Shown piece by piece: positions 46,062 through 55,287 of a DNA stretch of 64,000 bases (within the stretch, counting starts at the first letter, position 1; every line of letters begins with the position of its first letter). Location: positions 72,103 to 136,102 of the forward strand of contig LUQU01000001.1 in NCBI GenBank assembly GCA_001628005.1. The letters run 5' to 3'. Below the pieces are notes generated by a model. It ran no database searches, had not been told where the DNA came from, and saw only the letters and a program-made list of their open reading frames with translations. This DNA is from SAR86 cluster bacterium REDSEA-S09_B4. GTDB lineage: Bacteria > Pseudomonadota > Gammaproteobacteria > Magnimaribacterales > Magnimaribacteraceae. Position numbers and translations under genes: made by a program.

Positions 46062-47798
46062 GTGACAAAAAAACCCATACCAGTAATTACTTCTTTTGGA
46101 GGTGTAAATGCTGCCGGCCGTAGTTCCGATCATATTGGTTATCAGAATACGGTTTTTGATTCCCTGTCTAAAGAAGATCAAACCAAGGTTTTAAAGGACC
46201 TTGCAGTAATGCAAGGATTAATTAAAGCCTCGGGTAACAGTTGGTCTAAGGATTCAGAAAAGATTGAAAATCTTAATGATTTCTTAAACCAGAACTCAGA
46301 CCAAATTCGATTAAATACTATGGTTAGAAAGTTGAATAGAGAACTATATGACCCTGATGGAATAATCTTGGATCAGATTAAAGCCAGTGCAGGAGGTCAA
46401 TTACCTACAGGTTTCGATCCTGGAAGTTTTTATTCTTCAAGACAACATGCCAGGGCTTTACAAATGACAATCTTTGGCATGAGTGACACATTGGGCCAAT
46501 TTGGAATTAAATGGTCTGAGATAGAAGAAAAAGTGTCGCCAGATCAAATTGCAGTTTTTAGCGGATCCGCTATGGGTAATCTGGATCACTTTGGGCTTGG
46601 TGGAATGATGCAATCAAGAATTAAGGGGTCAAGGTCTAGTTCTAAAAATCTAGCGTTTGGTTTGATTGGCATGTCCGCAGATTTTATTAATGCATATATG
46701 TTAGGAAATGTAGGGAGAACTGGTCATGCAGCCGGTGCTTGTGCGACCTTTTTATTCAATTTACAGCTGGGGAAGGAAATTATAGAGAATGGAACTTCAA
46801 GGGTAGTGATTGTCGGTAGTGCTGAAGCCCCTATTACACCAGAAATATATGATGGGTTTTTTGCGGTCAGTGGCTTGTCTGATGACAAACGTATGGTTGC
46901 TCTCCAATCGCAACTTAAAGAAAAGGAAAAAGAACCTAATCAAACAAAGGCCTGCAGACCTTTTGGAGACAATATTGGCATGGTTTTGGGAGAGTCAGCC
47001 CAATTTATAATTCTTATGGATGAAGATCTAGCGTTAGAAATAGGTGCTGAAATATATGGTTCTGTACCTACTGTTGCTTCTCATGCAGATGGGTTTAAAA
47101 GCTCTATAAGTGGTCCAGGTATTGGAAACTACATAACCTTAGCTAAATGCGTGGCTTCAGCTAATAAGATTCTCGGATCAAAAACCTTACAAGAACAAAC
47201 TTTCATTCATGCGCATGGAACTGGAACCCCTGCAAACAGAACTTCTGAATCGCATATTCTAGATAAGGTAGCAAAAGCCTTTGGAATTAAAAAATGGCCT
47301 GTTTCTGCCCTTAAATCATTCCTGGGTCACAGTATGGCAGTTGCTGGTGGTGATCAGTTAATTAGTGCCTTAGGAACTTGGGATAAAGGTGTGATACCAA
47401 GAATACATTCCATTCAAAAAACAGCAGAAGATGTTTATGATGATAATTTAGCTATTCTAATAAACGATAAAGTAGAAAAGCCTAATTTCTTTAAAGCTGC
47501 CTTTTTAAATGCAAAAGGATTCGGAGGGAATAATGCTTCCGCTTTAATTTTGGGACCAGATGTTACTTTATCTCAAATAAAAAAACGTCTTACCAATAAA
47601 GCTTTCAAGGATTATGAAAAAAAATTAGAAAAAACTAGGAAATCAATAAAAGCTTATAACGAAAATGCTTCTAAAGGTAACTACAAAACTATATACAAAT
47701 TTAATCATGAAGTTTTGGAAGGAATAGATGATCTAGAAATTACTCAAGAAAAAATTAAATTAAAAGGCTATAAAAAAGAGATTGATCTTGAATCCTAA
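46062..47798 (+). CDS. Stand-alone beta-ketoacyl synthase family protein
   Basis: The 578-residue thiolase-fold protein begins at a GTG and has a complete KS triad: Cys227 in GHAAGACATFLFN, His385 in IHAHGTGTPAN, and His423 in LKSFLGHSMAVAGG. The Lys418 position is also filled. It is longer than FabB/FabF (about 410), with an extra N-terminal 100 residues and a Lys-rich C-terminal extension (about 500-578). No carrier protein, acyltransferase or chain-length partner is next to it. It could condense long-chain or unusual acyl units made by the neighbouring ligase. The pathway is unknown. Confidence 0.85.
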   Translation: MTKKPIPVITSFGGVNAAGRSSDHIGYQNTVFDSLSKEDQTKVLKDLAVMQGLIKASGNSWSKDSEKIENLNDFLNQNSDQIRLNTMVRKLNRELYDPDGIILDQIKASAGGQLPTGFDPGSFYSSRQHARALQMTIFGMSDTLGQFGIKWSEIEEKVSPDQIAVFSGSAMGNLDHFGLGGMMQSRIKGSRSSSKNLAFGLIGMSADFINAYMLGNVGRTGHAAGACATFLFNLQLGKEIIENGTSRVVIVGSAEAPITPEIYDGFFAVSGLSDDKRMVALQSQLKEKEKEPNQTKACRPFGDNIGMVLGESAQFIILMDEDLALEIGAEIYGSVPTVASHADGFKSSISGPGIGNYITLAKCVASANKILGSKTLQEQTFIHAHGTGTPANRTSESHILDKVAKAFGIKKWPVSALKSFLGHSMAVAGGDQLISALGTWDKGVIPRIHSIQKTAEDVYDDNLAILINDKVEKPNFFKAAFLNAKGFGGNNASALILGPDVTLSQIKKRLTNKAFKDYEKKLEKTRKSIKAYNENASKGNYKTIYKFNHEVLEGIDDLEITQEKIKLKGYKKEIDLES

Positions 47799-47803
47799 AC
47801 GCT

Positions 47804-48787
47804 ATGTCTAACGACCTTCAATTAAAGATAGAAGAATTTCTACTTAAAAGTGGCAAAGAAGGAAAGGTTTCTGAACTAATTCCTCTAACTGGAGGCGCTT
47901 CAGCCGAAACATGGAAGTTCACTTTTTCTGATAATAAAAACAGCGAACAGCTTATTCTCAGGAAAGGTTCAGGGAAAAAATCGCCTTTAGCTGTTCTTAA
48001 ATCAGAGGAGGCAGAAATACAGCAAAAAGTAAGATCTTCGGGCGCTCCTGTTCCTGAGATAGTGGCTATTTCATCTGATGATAAAGACTTAGGGGATGCT
48101 TATCTTATGAATCTCATACCTGGAGAATCTATAGCTAGAAAGATCCTGAGAGATAAAAAATTCAGTGAAGCTAGGAAAAAATTAGCTTTTCAATGTGGCG
48201 AAGCCTTAGCAAAGATACACTCAGTTGATACAAACGACTTTAGTCAAGTACCAAAAAAACCTATTAGAAAGGAGCTGGAAAGACTGAACTTAACTTATAA
48301 ATCTTTTAATCAACCTCTGCCTGTTTTTGAATACGCTTTTAAATGGTTGAATCAACAAGACTTTACAACAAGAAAAGATACTCTAGTGCACGGCGACTTT
48401 AGATTAGGAAATTTAATGATTGATGAGTCTGGTCTAGCTGCTGTAATCGACTGGGAAATGGTTAGCATAGGAAACCCGATGTTGGATATCGGCTGGATGT
48501 GCATTAACTCGTGGAGATTTGGTCAATCAGAAAAAGTAGTTGGTGGCTTTGGTGATTTGGAAGAGTTTCTTGAAGGATATAACTCTATAAGTAATGAAGA
48601 AATTAATCACGAAGAAGTTAAAATATGGCAGGTACTGGGAACACTTAGATGGGGAGTGATCTGCCTCATTCAAGTCTATGCTCATTTAAATGGAGATATT
48701 AATTCACTCGAAAAGGCTGCAATAGGCAGAAGAGTATCTGAAACTGAAATTGATTTAGTCGATTTATTATTTCTTGGAGGAAAATGA
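47804..48787 (+). CDS. APH-family phosphotransferase (acyl-CoA dehydrogenase-associated type)
   Basis: The 327-residue protein has an aminoglycoside phosphotransferase/choline kinase fold. Its nucleotide site is in LTGGASAETWKFTF, the catalytic loop LVHGDFRLGNLMID, and the metal-binding VIDWEMVSIGNPMLDIGWM. Members of this subgroup are often linked to acyl-CoA metabolism (as in the ACAD10 N-terminal domain, which phosphorylates 4-hydroxyacids). It begins 5 bp after the ketosynthase and overlaps the following DUF6285 gene by 4 bp, so the three are one operon. Antibiotic resistance is unlikely in this context. Confidence 0.88.
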   Translation: MSNDLQLKIEEFLLKSGKEGKVSELIPLTGGASAETWKFTFSDNKNSEQLILRKGSGKKSPLAVLKSEEAEIQQKVRSSGAPVPEIVAISSDDKDLGDAYLMNLIPGESIARKILRDKKFSEARKKLAFQCGEALAKIHSVDTNDFSQVPKKPIRKELERLNLTYKSFNQPLPVFEYAFKWLNQQDFTTRKDTLVHGDFRLGNLMIDESGLAAVIDWEMVSIGNPMLDIGWMCINSWRFGQSEKVVGGFGDLEEFLEGYNSISNEEINHEEVKIWQVLGTLRWGVICLIQVYAHLNGDINSLEKAAIGRRVSETEIDLVDLLFLGGK

Positions 48788-49152
48788 TGATTTTTGACAG
48801 GCCAACCAACGCCGAGCTAGTAGAAGTGGTTTCAGAGTTTTTAGAGAAGGAAATAAAAATTAACTTGCCTGACCATCTAGCATTTAAGACTCAAATAGCG
48901 ATTAATGTTCTAAATATTGTTAAAAGAGAACAACAAAATGAAGAAATCCTCTCAAAAGAATCCAAAGAAATTCTTTTAAATTTATTCAAAGACCCCAACA
49001 AGGCTAATATTAGAGAATTAGCTAAACAAATAGAAATGGGAGAGTTAAAACTTGATGACAAAGAACTTCAAGAAGTTTTAATTGAAATCACTAAGAAGAA
49101 AATCTCTGTCGATAATCCTAAATATTCAACTTACAAGAAGTTAATCGAGTGA
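48784..49152 (+). CDS. DUF6285 family protein, partner of APH-family kinase
   Basis: The 122-residue, largely helical protein starts MMIFDRPTNAELVEVVSEFLEKE, with LAFKTQIAINVLNIVKREQ next. These features fit the small DUF6285 family, which is regularly encoded directly after APH-type phosphotransferases of acyl-CoA gene clusters. Here it overlaps the kinase gene by 4 bp and overlaps the convergent SDR gene by 12 bp. No enzymatic motif is visible; a subunit or stabilising partner is plausible. Confidence 0.7.
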   Translation: MMIFDRPTNAELVEVVSEFLEKEIKINLPDHLAFKTQIAINVLNIVKREQQNEEILSKESKEILLNLFKDPNKANIRELAKQIEMGELKLDDKELQEVLIEITKKKISVDNPKYSTYKKLIE

Positions 49153-50043
49153 TTTAAGTGGTTTCTTGTCCCTGAATATCATCAGGGGAATCATGAAAAA
49201 GGGCCAAACCCTATGATACTTATTGGGAAAAATTCTTTGAGATAGTTCAAGAAGCTTTGAGTCTAAACCTATAAATATTCTTCTTTTATTCTTCTTAACA
49301 CCGTTGAGAATTATTTGAGCAGCTTTACTTGGATGCATTCCTCCTTCCTTAAATTGTTCTGCCATTGCTTCTACTGTGTCAGGTTGTTCCCTGGTAAAAA
49401 TACTTGACCTTCTTTCTTCTTCGTTTTGCAGCCCTTCATCATCTAATCGTGAATTGGATACGATGTTTGTTCCTACATGTCCTGGATGGACACAATGAAT
49501 CTGCAGATTTTCATTTGATTGAGCCATTTCTAAGGCAAGGCTCTCAGTAAAACCCCTAACTGCAAACTTAGTAGCGTGATAAACCGTTTGGCCTGGAACA
49601 GCTACCATACCAAAAATTGAAGAGGTGTTAACGATGGCAGCTTCAGGTCTATCTATCAAATGTGGAATGAAAGCCCTAGTGCTGTTAATTACACCATGAA
49701 GGTTTATATCCATAACCCAATCCCAGTTTTCTTCTTCCATATCCTTAAAATGTTTTCCAGTTGTAACCCCAGCATTATTAAAAACTAGATCAACCTTTCC
49801 ATGCTGATCAATTACTTTTTGAGGAAGAGCTTCGATAGCTTCTTTGTCTGCTACATCTAAAAGATGAGAAGAAACTGAAACGTTATGTTTGCGTAACATT
49901 TCTACTGTTTCATCTAGGGTCTCTTTATTTACATCACAAGCCACAATATCAGCTCCATCTTTAGCTAATAAAACAGCCAAATAACGACCCATTCCTGAGC
50001 CAGCCCCTGTAATTACCGCTACCTTATCTTTAAAAGTTTTCAT
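49141..50043 (-). CDS. Short-chain dehydrogenase/reductase
   Basis: The 300-residue SDR has the cofactor loop VITGAGSGMGRYLAVLL, the NNAGVTTG motif and the catalytic YHATK (Tyr-x3-Lys) with an upstream Ser in NTSSIFG. Asp following the second strand (CDVNKE) points to NAD rather than NADP. The C-terminus is about 50 residues longer than FabG and ends in a hydrophobic stretch (RVWPFFMIPLMIF), suggesting membrane or lipid substrates. It is followed at 15 bp upstream by a second, related SDR. Confidence 0.88.
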   Translation of the reverse strand: MKTFKDKVAVITGAGSGMGRYLAVLLAKDGADIVACDVNKETLDETVEMLRKHNVSVSSHLLDVADKEAIEALPQKVIDQHGKVDLVFNNAGVTTGKHFKDMEEENWDWVMDINLHGVINSTRAFIPHLIDRPEAAIVNTSSIFGMVAVPGQTVYHATKFAVRGFTESLALEMAQSNENLQIHCVHPGHVGTNIVSNSRLDDEGLQNEEERRSSIFTREQPDTVEAMAEQFKEGGMHPSKAAQIILNGVKKNKRRIFIGLDSKLLELSQRIFPNKYHRVWPFFMIPLMIFRDKKPLKSLD

Positions 50044-50058
50044 TTTTATTTTCCTGAA

Positions 50059-51000
50059 TTATTCTATGCTGAAAGGAGATACAAAGTCAGGGTCATAAGC
50101 CTTTTCAGGATTTTCTCTTACCTTTTTGTCTAGATTCTTGGCATCATCTCCCACTAATATTCTCCATCTTTTCTCTTTCACACCATTCAATATAATTTCC
50201 GCAGCTTGTGCAGCACTGGTGGGTGCATTAGTTTTAAAGCTCTCCCTTCTTTCCTTAACCATCTGTCTTATCTGATCGTTAGAATAATTATGTACAGGTG
50301 CACCTAATGAGATCCATACTTTTTTCATTTCTTCTATTTCCTCATCGGATAATTCTTCGGCGTCTGCATGTCCTAAAATCTTGCCAGAATTTAGGGCTAT
50401 GGATGTCCCTATATGACCAGGCATAACAACAGAAGCCTTTACATGTGGTGCATTAAGCCTTAAATCTTGGATTAAGGCTTCAGTAAAACCTTTGACCGCA
50501 AACTTTGCAGCAGAATAGGAGGTGTGAGGGAATCCGCCTAAAGAAGCCCAAAATCCATTAACACTACTAGTGTTGATGATATGTCCTTCTGTGCTGGCTA
50601 CTAAATAAGGCATGAAAGCCCTTGAGCAGTAGTAAACCCCGTACCAACATATGGCAAAAGTCCTTTCCCATTCTTCTTGATCGCCTTGCAAGAAACTACC
50701 TCCGCCTCCGATTCCTGCATTATTAAAAAGAAGATTGATGTGATCAGTTTTATGCTCTTCTATTAGCTTGTCTTTGAAAGAAAGGACATCTCCTTCCAAG
50801 GAGACATCACATTTGAAACCAGTAATCTTTACTTCGGGAGATTCTGAAGCCACTATATCAACAGTCTCTTGCATGTTTTCTTCCATCACATCGCACAGAG
50901 CAATGTCGCAACCTTCTTTAGCTAACTGTCTGACTAACTCTCTTCCCATGCCTGCGCCGCCACCGGTAACTACGGCAATCTTATTTTCAAAACTATCCAT
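50059..51000 (-). CDS. Short-chain dehydrogenase/reductase
   Basis: The 313-residue SDR has VVTGGGAGMGRELVRQL, NNAGIGGGGSF, the Ser in NTSSVNGFW and YSAAK as the catalytic Tyr-Lys. It shares the long C-terminal extension with the adjacent SDR (RRESFKTNAPTSAAQAAEII, GVKEKRWRILVGDDA), so the two are probably paralogues from a local duplication. Asp after strand two (CDVMEE) suggests NAD. It belongs to the leftward run GST-SDR-SDR. Confidence 0.88.
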   Translation of the reverse strand: MDSFENKIAVVTGGGAGMGRELVRQLAKEGCDIALCDVMEENMQETVDIVASESPEVKITGFKCDVSLEGDVLSFKDKLIEEHKTDHINLLFNNAGIGGGGSFLQGDQEEWERTFAICWYGVYYCSRAFMPYLVASTEGHIINTSSVNGFWASLGGFPHTSYSAAKFAVKGFTEALIQDLRLNAPHVKASVVMPGHIGTSIALNSGKILGHADAEELSDEEIEEMKKVWISLGAPVHNYSNDQIRQMVKERRESFKTNAPTSAAQAAEIILNGVKEKRWRILVGDDAKNLDKKVRENPEKAYDPDFVSPFSIE

Positions 51001-51018
51001 ATTTAAATTAAGAAGAAA

Positions 51019-51696
51019 CTATTTTTGTAACATTTTAGCTGCTGCTTTTTTTACCTCTTCAGGGTCAACCTCTTTTCTGTCAGGTCTTTTTGGTACATTT
51101 AGACCTGCTTTAAAGCCAGGCCTTTCCCTACACCTTTCAACCCAAGCAGATAAATTTTTTAAGTCACTGATTTCTACACCAGACCACTCATGAATATTAA
51201 CCCAGGGAAAAGTAGCAAAATCTGCAATGGTTAACTCATCACAAATAAAGTCTCTACCGTTGAGTTGAATATCCAGTACTGTATAAAGCCGTTTGGTTTC
51301 ATTCTGATATCTATCAATAGCCGACTGAAGTTTTTCTGGGAAATATCGAAAAAAGACATTGGCTTGACCTTGCATAGGACCTACTCCAGCCATTTGGAAC
51401 ATTAACCATTGAATAACTTCAGAGCGCTTGAGTGAGTCCTGCGGTAAGAACTTTCCACCAGAAATCTCAGCTAAGTACAAAAGAATTGCCCCAGATTCAA
51501 ATACAGCAAAATTATTGTTATCGGTATCTACTATTGCGGGAATACGACCGTTCGGACAAATAGCTAAAAATTCTTCTTTTTTTTGCTCCCCTTCTCCAAT
51601 ATTTACAAGCTTTACTTCATAAGATAGACCCATTTCTTCCAGAGCAATGCTGATTTTGTGACCATTAGGAGTGGGAGCTGTATAAAGCTCTATCAT
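51019..51696 (-). CDS. Glutathione S-transferase, Nu-class (YfcG-like)
   Basis: The 225-residue protein has the thioredoxin-fold start [20 protein letters not shown] and the glutathione contact [25 protein letters not shown]. The helical half has [14 protein letters not shown] and [14 protein letters not shown]. The TPNGHKI signature belongs to the YfcG/YghU disulfide-reductase class. It overlaps the upstream DUF4389 gene by 4 bp. Detoxification or disulfide reduction is inferred from the family. Confidence 0.88.
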   Translation of the reverse strand: MIELYTAPTPNGHKISIALEEMGLSYEVKLVNIGEGEQKKEEFLAICPNGRIPAIVDTDNNNFAVFESGAILLYLAEISGGKFLPQDSLKRSEVIQWLMFQMAGVGPMQGQANVFFRYFPEKLQSAIDRYQNETKRLYTVLDIQLNGRDFICDELTIADFATFPWVNIHEWSGVEISDLKNLSAWVERCRERPGFKAGLNVPKRPDRKEVDPEEVKKAAAKMLQK

Positions 51697-52010
51697 TTTT
51701 TACCCTTTTTATTTGGAAACTCACTAAAAGGGTAAGGTTTATCCGTTTCTTGGTAGGTTACAAAATTTATAATTTGAACCATCCATTCCCTAAATAAAGC
51801 GGCCAGTTCACTCAAGCTCTTATTAGGACTGCCGGTAAATAAGTTAAATAAGAATTGCAACACGGCTATTATGTAAAGAACCATTGAGGCCCATGCATAG
51901 ATAAATAGAAATAAGGCAATCCATAGAAGCCTTAACCACTTGCCCTGATTAAAGACATTTTCTTTCAACTCTTCTGCGTCTATTTTTTCTTCTTCAAATT
52001 TTTTACTCAT
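51693..52010 (-). CDS. DUF4389 family membrane protein
   Basis: The 105-residue protein has two close membrane segments (about residues 28-56) in the pattern [38 protein letters not shown], followed by a cytoplasmic tail with [25 protein letters not shown]. This matches DUF4389 (RDD-like tail FSdfP). The function is unknown. It lies between gpsA and the GST, 16 bp from gpsA and overlapping the GST by 4 bp, so it is in their operon. Confidence 0.78.
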   Translation of the reverse strand: MSKKFEEEKIDAEELKENVFNQGKWLRLLWIALFLFIYAWASMVLYIIAVLQFLFNLFTGSPNKSLSELAALFREWMVQIINFVTYQETDKPYPFSEFPNKKGKK

Positions 52011-52026
52011 AAATATAACTTTTTAA

Positions 52027-53031
52027 TTATCTAGAGAATTCTACATCTTTAGGTTGGTCTGTGCCTAAAACTTTCTCAATGGATCCCTCTAGAGATTCTT
52101 TCCCATAAATGATTTTATATAAGGAATTTACAATCGGCATTTCAATGCCTTCTTCTTTAGCCTTATCCCAAACAACCTTTAGGGTCTTCAAGCCTTCAGT
52201 TGTCTGACCTATCTCTTTTTGAGCTTCATCAATTGTAAGCCCCTTGCCTATTAACTTTCCCAAAGCATGGTTTCTACTTAAGGGAGATGCGCATGTTGTT
52301 ATTAAATCTCCCACTCCAGAAAGGCCCAAAAAAGTCATAGGATCTGCCCCTTGATTTACAGCAAACCTGCTCATCTCAGCAAGACCTCTGGTCATAATCA
52401 TACCTACCGTATTTTCACCAGAATCTAGGCCATCAGCAATCCCGCAGGCAATGGCATAAATATTCTTCAAAGCTCCGCCCAGTTCAACTCCATATGGATC
52501 ATCGTTGGTATACAAACGGAATGAATCTGAAGAAAATATTTTTATGCACTCATCTTGTAGAACCCTACTTTTACTGGCTATTACAGTACCGGTTAGCTGA
52601 TTAAGTGAAATTTCTTGAGCTAAATTAGGGCCGCTTATTACCCCTATGTCATGCCCCTTAGTCTCATTCTCTAAGATTTGACTCATCAGAAGGAATCCTT
52701 CTTCTTCAATACCTTTGGTTGCGCTTATCAAAAAAGCATCGGGATTAATATGTTGAATAGCTTTGGTTAAAACTTCCTTGAATGAATTACTTGGAATGCA
52801 AAAAAGAATAAATAGACTAGACCTAATATCTTCAATATTACTAGTTGCAGTTAGATTTTCATCCAACAAATAGTCGGGTAGGTATCTTGTATTTAAGTTG
52901 GCTTCATTTATTGATCTAATATTCGATTCATCTCTCATCCAGAGGGTCACCTTATTTCCATTTATTGAAGCTAGATTTGCCAAGACTGTGCCCCAACTTC
53001 CTCCTCCTAAGACGGCTATCTCTCTTTTCAT
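52027..53031 (-). CDS. gpsA: Glycerol-3-phosphate dehydrogenase [NAD(P)+]
   Basis: The 334-residue protein has the cofactor loop AVLGGGSWGTVLANLAS, ISATKGIEEEGFLLMSQIL, ISGPNLAQEI and the catalytic Lys in GGALKNIYAIACGIADGL. The substrate region GLSGVGDLITTCASPLSRNHALGKLI is also present. It makes sn-glycerol-3-phosphate for phospholipid synthesis. It heads the leftward gpsA-DUF4389-GST-SDR-SDR run and diverges from the glutamine synthetase-like gene. Confidence 0.96.
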   Translation of the reverse strand: MKREIAVLGGGSWGTVLANLASINGNKVTLWMRDESNIRSINEANLNTRYLPDYLLDENLTATSNIEDIRSSLFILFCIPSNSFKEVLTKAIQHINPDAFLISATKGIEEEGFLLMSQILENETKGHDIGVISGPNLAQEISLNQLTGTVIASKSRVLQDECIKIFSSDSFRLYTNDDPYGVELGGALKNIYAIACGIADGLDSGENTVGMIMTRGLAEMSRFAVNQGADPMTFLGLSGVGDLITTCASPLSRNHALGKLIGKGLTIDEAQKEIGQTTEGLKTLKVVWDKAKEEGIEMPIVNSLYKIIYGKESLEGSIEKVLGTDQPKDVEFSR

Positions 53032-53123
53032 GATGAATTAAATTTAATAAACAAGATCTTGAACTTTGAGGCTATTTTAACAGCCTCTTTATGATTATTA
53101 TCAATCCGAGTTAATATTGCGAC

Positions 53124-54515
53124 ATGGAAGTAGATAGCCAAGAAATAAAATTAGCCCTTCAACAGAAAGGTGTTGAATATGTAAAGGTTGCAATTACTGA
53201 TCTTGATGGCGTGCTTAGAGGTAAATACATGCATGTTGATAAGTTTCTTAAATCCATTGAGTCTGGTTATGGATTTTGTGATGTCATTTTTGGTTGGGAT
53301 AGCTCCGATGCCCTCTATGAGTTTAAAGTTTCTGATGAACAGAATTTATTTACAGGTTGGCATACAGGTTTTCCTGATCAAACTGTCAAAATTCTTTTAG
53401 AATCTAAAAGAACAGTTCCGTTCGAAAAAAATACTCCTCTTTTCCTTTCTGAGTTAAAAGACGGAGAAGTTTGCCCTAGAAGTGTTTTAAAAAAAGTCCT
53501 GAGTCTTTTAAGAGAATCTGGGCTTAAAGGTAAATCAGCGCTGGAGTATGAATTCTTTTTATTTAATGAATCTCCAGTCTCTGTTAGAGATAAAGGGTTT
53601 AAAAACCTGTCTAATTTTACACCTGGGATGTTTGGTTATTCTTTGTTAAGAAGCTCAGTTCATTCAGATTTATATCAGGAAATATTAAAAATGAGCTCGG
53701 TTATGGATTTTCCTCTTGAAGGCTTACATACAGAAACAGGACCGGGTGTTTTAGAGGCTGCTATCGGAGTAGATGAAGCTCTAAACTCAGCAGATAAAGC
53801 TGTCTTATTCAAAACTTTTATGAAAGTTTTAGCGCAAAGAAAAAACCTTATGGCTACCTTTATGGCCAAATGGTCTGAAAAATACCCTGGTCAATCAGGC
53901 CATATACACTGTTCTTTAGTAGATCTAGAAAATAAACCGGTATTTTGGAACGAAGAAAGTGCTGGAATGAGTGAGTTAATGATTAATTTCCTTGGTGGGC
54001 TACAAAAATATAGTAGAGAGTTTATGGCGATGACTGCACCAACTACAAATTCATATAAACGCTTGTGTGTGGGAGCTTGGGCACCAATTAACATGACCTG
54101 GGGGAAAGAAAATAGAACTACAGGATTTAGAGTGATTGAGGGATCACCGGACTCACAAAGAATAGAAAATAGACTGGCGGGTGCTGACGCGAATCCATAT
54201 CTAGCTTTAGCTGCTACTTTCGCTGCAGGCTATTTAGGAATTAGAGAAAAACTACAGCCCACAGAACCTATATCCGGTGAAGCCTACACCATGAAAACAG
54301 AAGAAACCTATAGAGTTCCTAGCACACTATTGCAGGCGGCTGAGCTCTTTAGAAAATCTGAAGCAGCAAGATCTATATGGGGAGATCAGTTTGTGGATCA
54401 TTTTTCCGCTTCTCGACTTTGGGAGCATGAACAGTTCTTAAAAAACAAACCACTATTCGAAAAAGAACAAACAATCTCTAGCTGGGAATTAGAAAGGTAT
54501 TTTGAAATAATCTAA
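53124..54515 (+). CDS. Glutamine synthetase family protein (gamma-glutamyl-amine ligase-like)
   Basis: The 463-residue protein has a type I-like GS fold: ALEYEFFLFNE (metal-site Glu), EGLHTETGPGVLEAAI, PGQSGHIHCSL and NSYKRLCVGAWAP, then NRTTGFRVIEGSPDSQRIENRLAGADANPYLAL. It lacks the adenylylation-site tyrosine loop that marks a true nitrogen-assimilating GlnA. It therefore fits the PuuA/gamma-glutamylpolyamine or GlnT-like group, which attach glutamate to amines. It is followed 2 bp later by an SDR. An amine-degradation role would fit the agmatinase elsewhere in the window, but they are 42 kb apart. Confidence 0.85.
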   Translation: MEVDSQEIKLALQQKGVEYVKVAITDLDGVLRGKYMHVDKFLKSIESGYGFCDVIFGWDSSDALYEFKVSDEQNLFTGWHTGFPDQTVKILLESKRTVPFEKNTPLFLSELKDGEVCPRSVLKKVLSLLRESGLKGKSALEYEFFLFNESPVSVRDKGFKNLSNFTPGMFGYSLLRSSVHSDLYQEILKMSSVMDFPLEGLHTETGPGVLEAAIGVDEALNSADKAVLFKTFMKVLAQRKNLMATFMAKWSEKYPGQSGHIHCSLVDLENKPVFWNEESAGMSELMINFLGGLQKYSREFMAMTAPTTNSYKRLCVGAWAPINMTWGKENRTTGFRVIEGSPDSQRIENRLAGADANPYLALAATFAAGYLGIREKLQPTEPISGEAYTMKTEETYRVPSTLLQAAELFRKSEAARSIWGDQFVDHFSASRLWEHEQFLKNKPLFEKEQTISSWELERYFEII

Positions 54516-54517
54516 AT

Positions 54518-55282
54518 ATGGAAAAAGAAAATCCTTTCGACCTGTCTGGAAAGGTAGCACTCATCACAGGTGCTTCTTCCGGTTTAGGTAAACATTTTGC
54601 TAAAACTCTATCTTCTAATGGTGCCAAAACAATCCTGGCTGCAAGAAGAGTTGAGAAGATGGAAAAATTACAAAGTGAACTCAAGAATGACTCTTTTATT
54701 GTTAATTTAGATGTGACCTCAAAAGAAAGTGTTAACAGTCTTAAAGGGGAAATCGAAAACACTATAGGTCAATTGGATATAGTGATAAATAATGCAGGGA
54801 TATCGGATCCTGTCAGATTTAAAGATATTAGCGAAGACAGTTGGCTAAGCATTTTAGAAACAAACTTAAATGGTGCTTTTAGAATAGCCAAAATGGCAAC
54901 TGATATCATGTTAAAAAATAAAGATGGAGGTAGCATAATTAATATAGCCTCCATTTTGGCAGAGAGAGTTGGTTTAAATCTTGCCAGCTATGCTTCAGCT
55001 AAGGCCGCTTTAGTTCAATTAACCAAGAGTATGGCGCTTGAGCTTGCCAGATCTAATATCAGAGTTAATGCACTTGCTCCTGGTTATATTCTTACGGAAA
55101 TTAATCAGGACTTCTTTGATACCGAAGAAGGTCAGGGATACATAAGCAAAATTCCTATGAAGCGACTTGGCTTAGAGTCCGAACTTGATGGTGCTCTATT
55201 ATTGTTAGCAAGTGATGCGTCTTCTTTTATGACCGGATCAGTAATTACGGTTGACGGAGGTCATGTAATTAATCCTCTCTAA
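54518..55282 (+). CDS. Short-chain dehydrogenase/reductase, FabG-like
   Basis: The 254-residue classical SDR has ALITGASSGLGKHFAKTL, NNAGISDPVRF, the Ser in NIASILAERVG and YASAK as Tyr-x3-Lys. The C-terminal GSVITVDGGHVINPL is typical of FabG-like enzymes. Arg after strand two (AARRVEK) suggests NADP use. It starts 2 bp after the glutamine synthetase-like gene, so the two are translationally coupled. The substrate is not determinable. Confidence 0.88.
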   Translation: MEKENPFDLSGKVALITGASSGLGKHFAKTLSSNGAKTILAARRVEKMEKLQSELKNDSFIVNLDVTSKESVNSLKGEIENTIGQLDIVINNAGISDPVRFKDISEDSWLSILETNLNGAFRIAKMATDIMLKNKDGGSIINIASILAERVGLNLASYASAKAALVQLTKSMALELARSNIRVNALAPGYILTEINQDFFDTEEGQGYISKIPMKRLGLESELDGALLLLASDASSFMTGSVITVDGGHVINPL

Positions 55283-55287
55283 TCCAA

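Noticed and set aside
47804-48787. Antibiotic-resistance reading of the APH-family gene
   Set aside because: The gene belongs to an operon with a ketosynthase and DUF6285 and matches the acyl-CoA-associated kinase type, not an aminoglycoside phosphotransferase.
50768-51193. Plus-strand 141-residue ORF across the SDR-GST junction
   Set aside because: Antisense to two well-supported genes; no recognisable domain.
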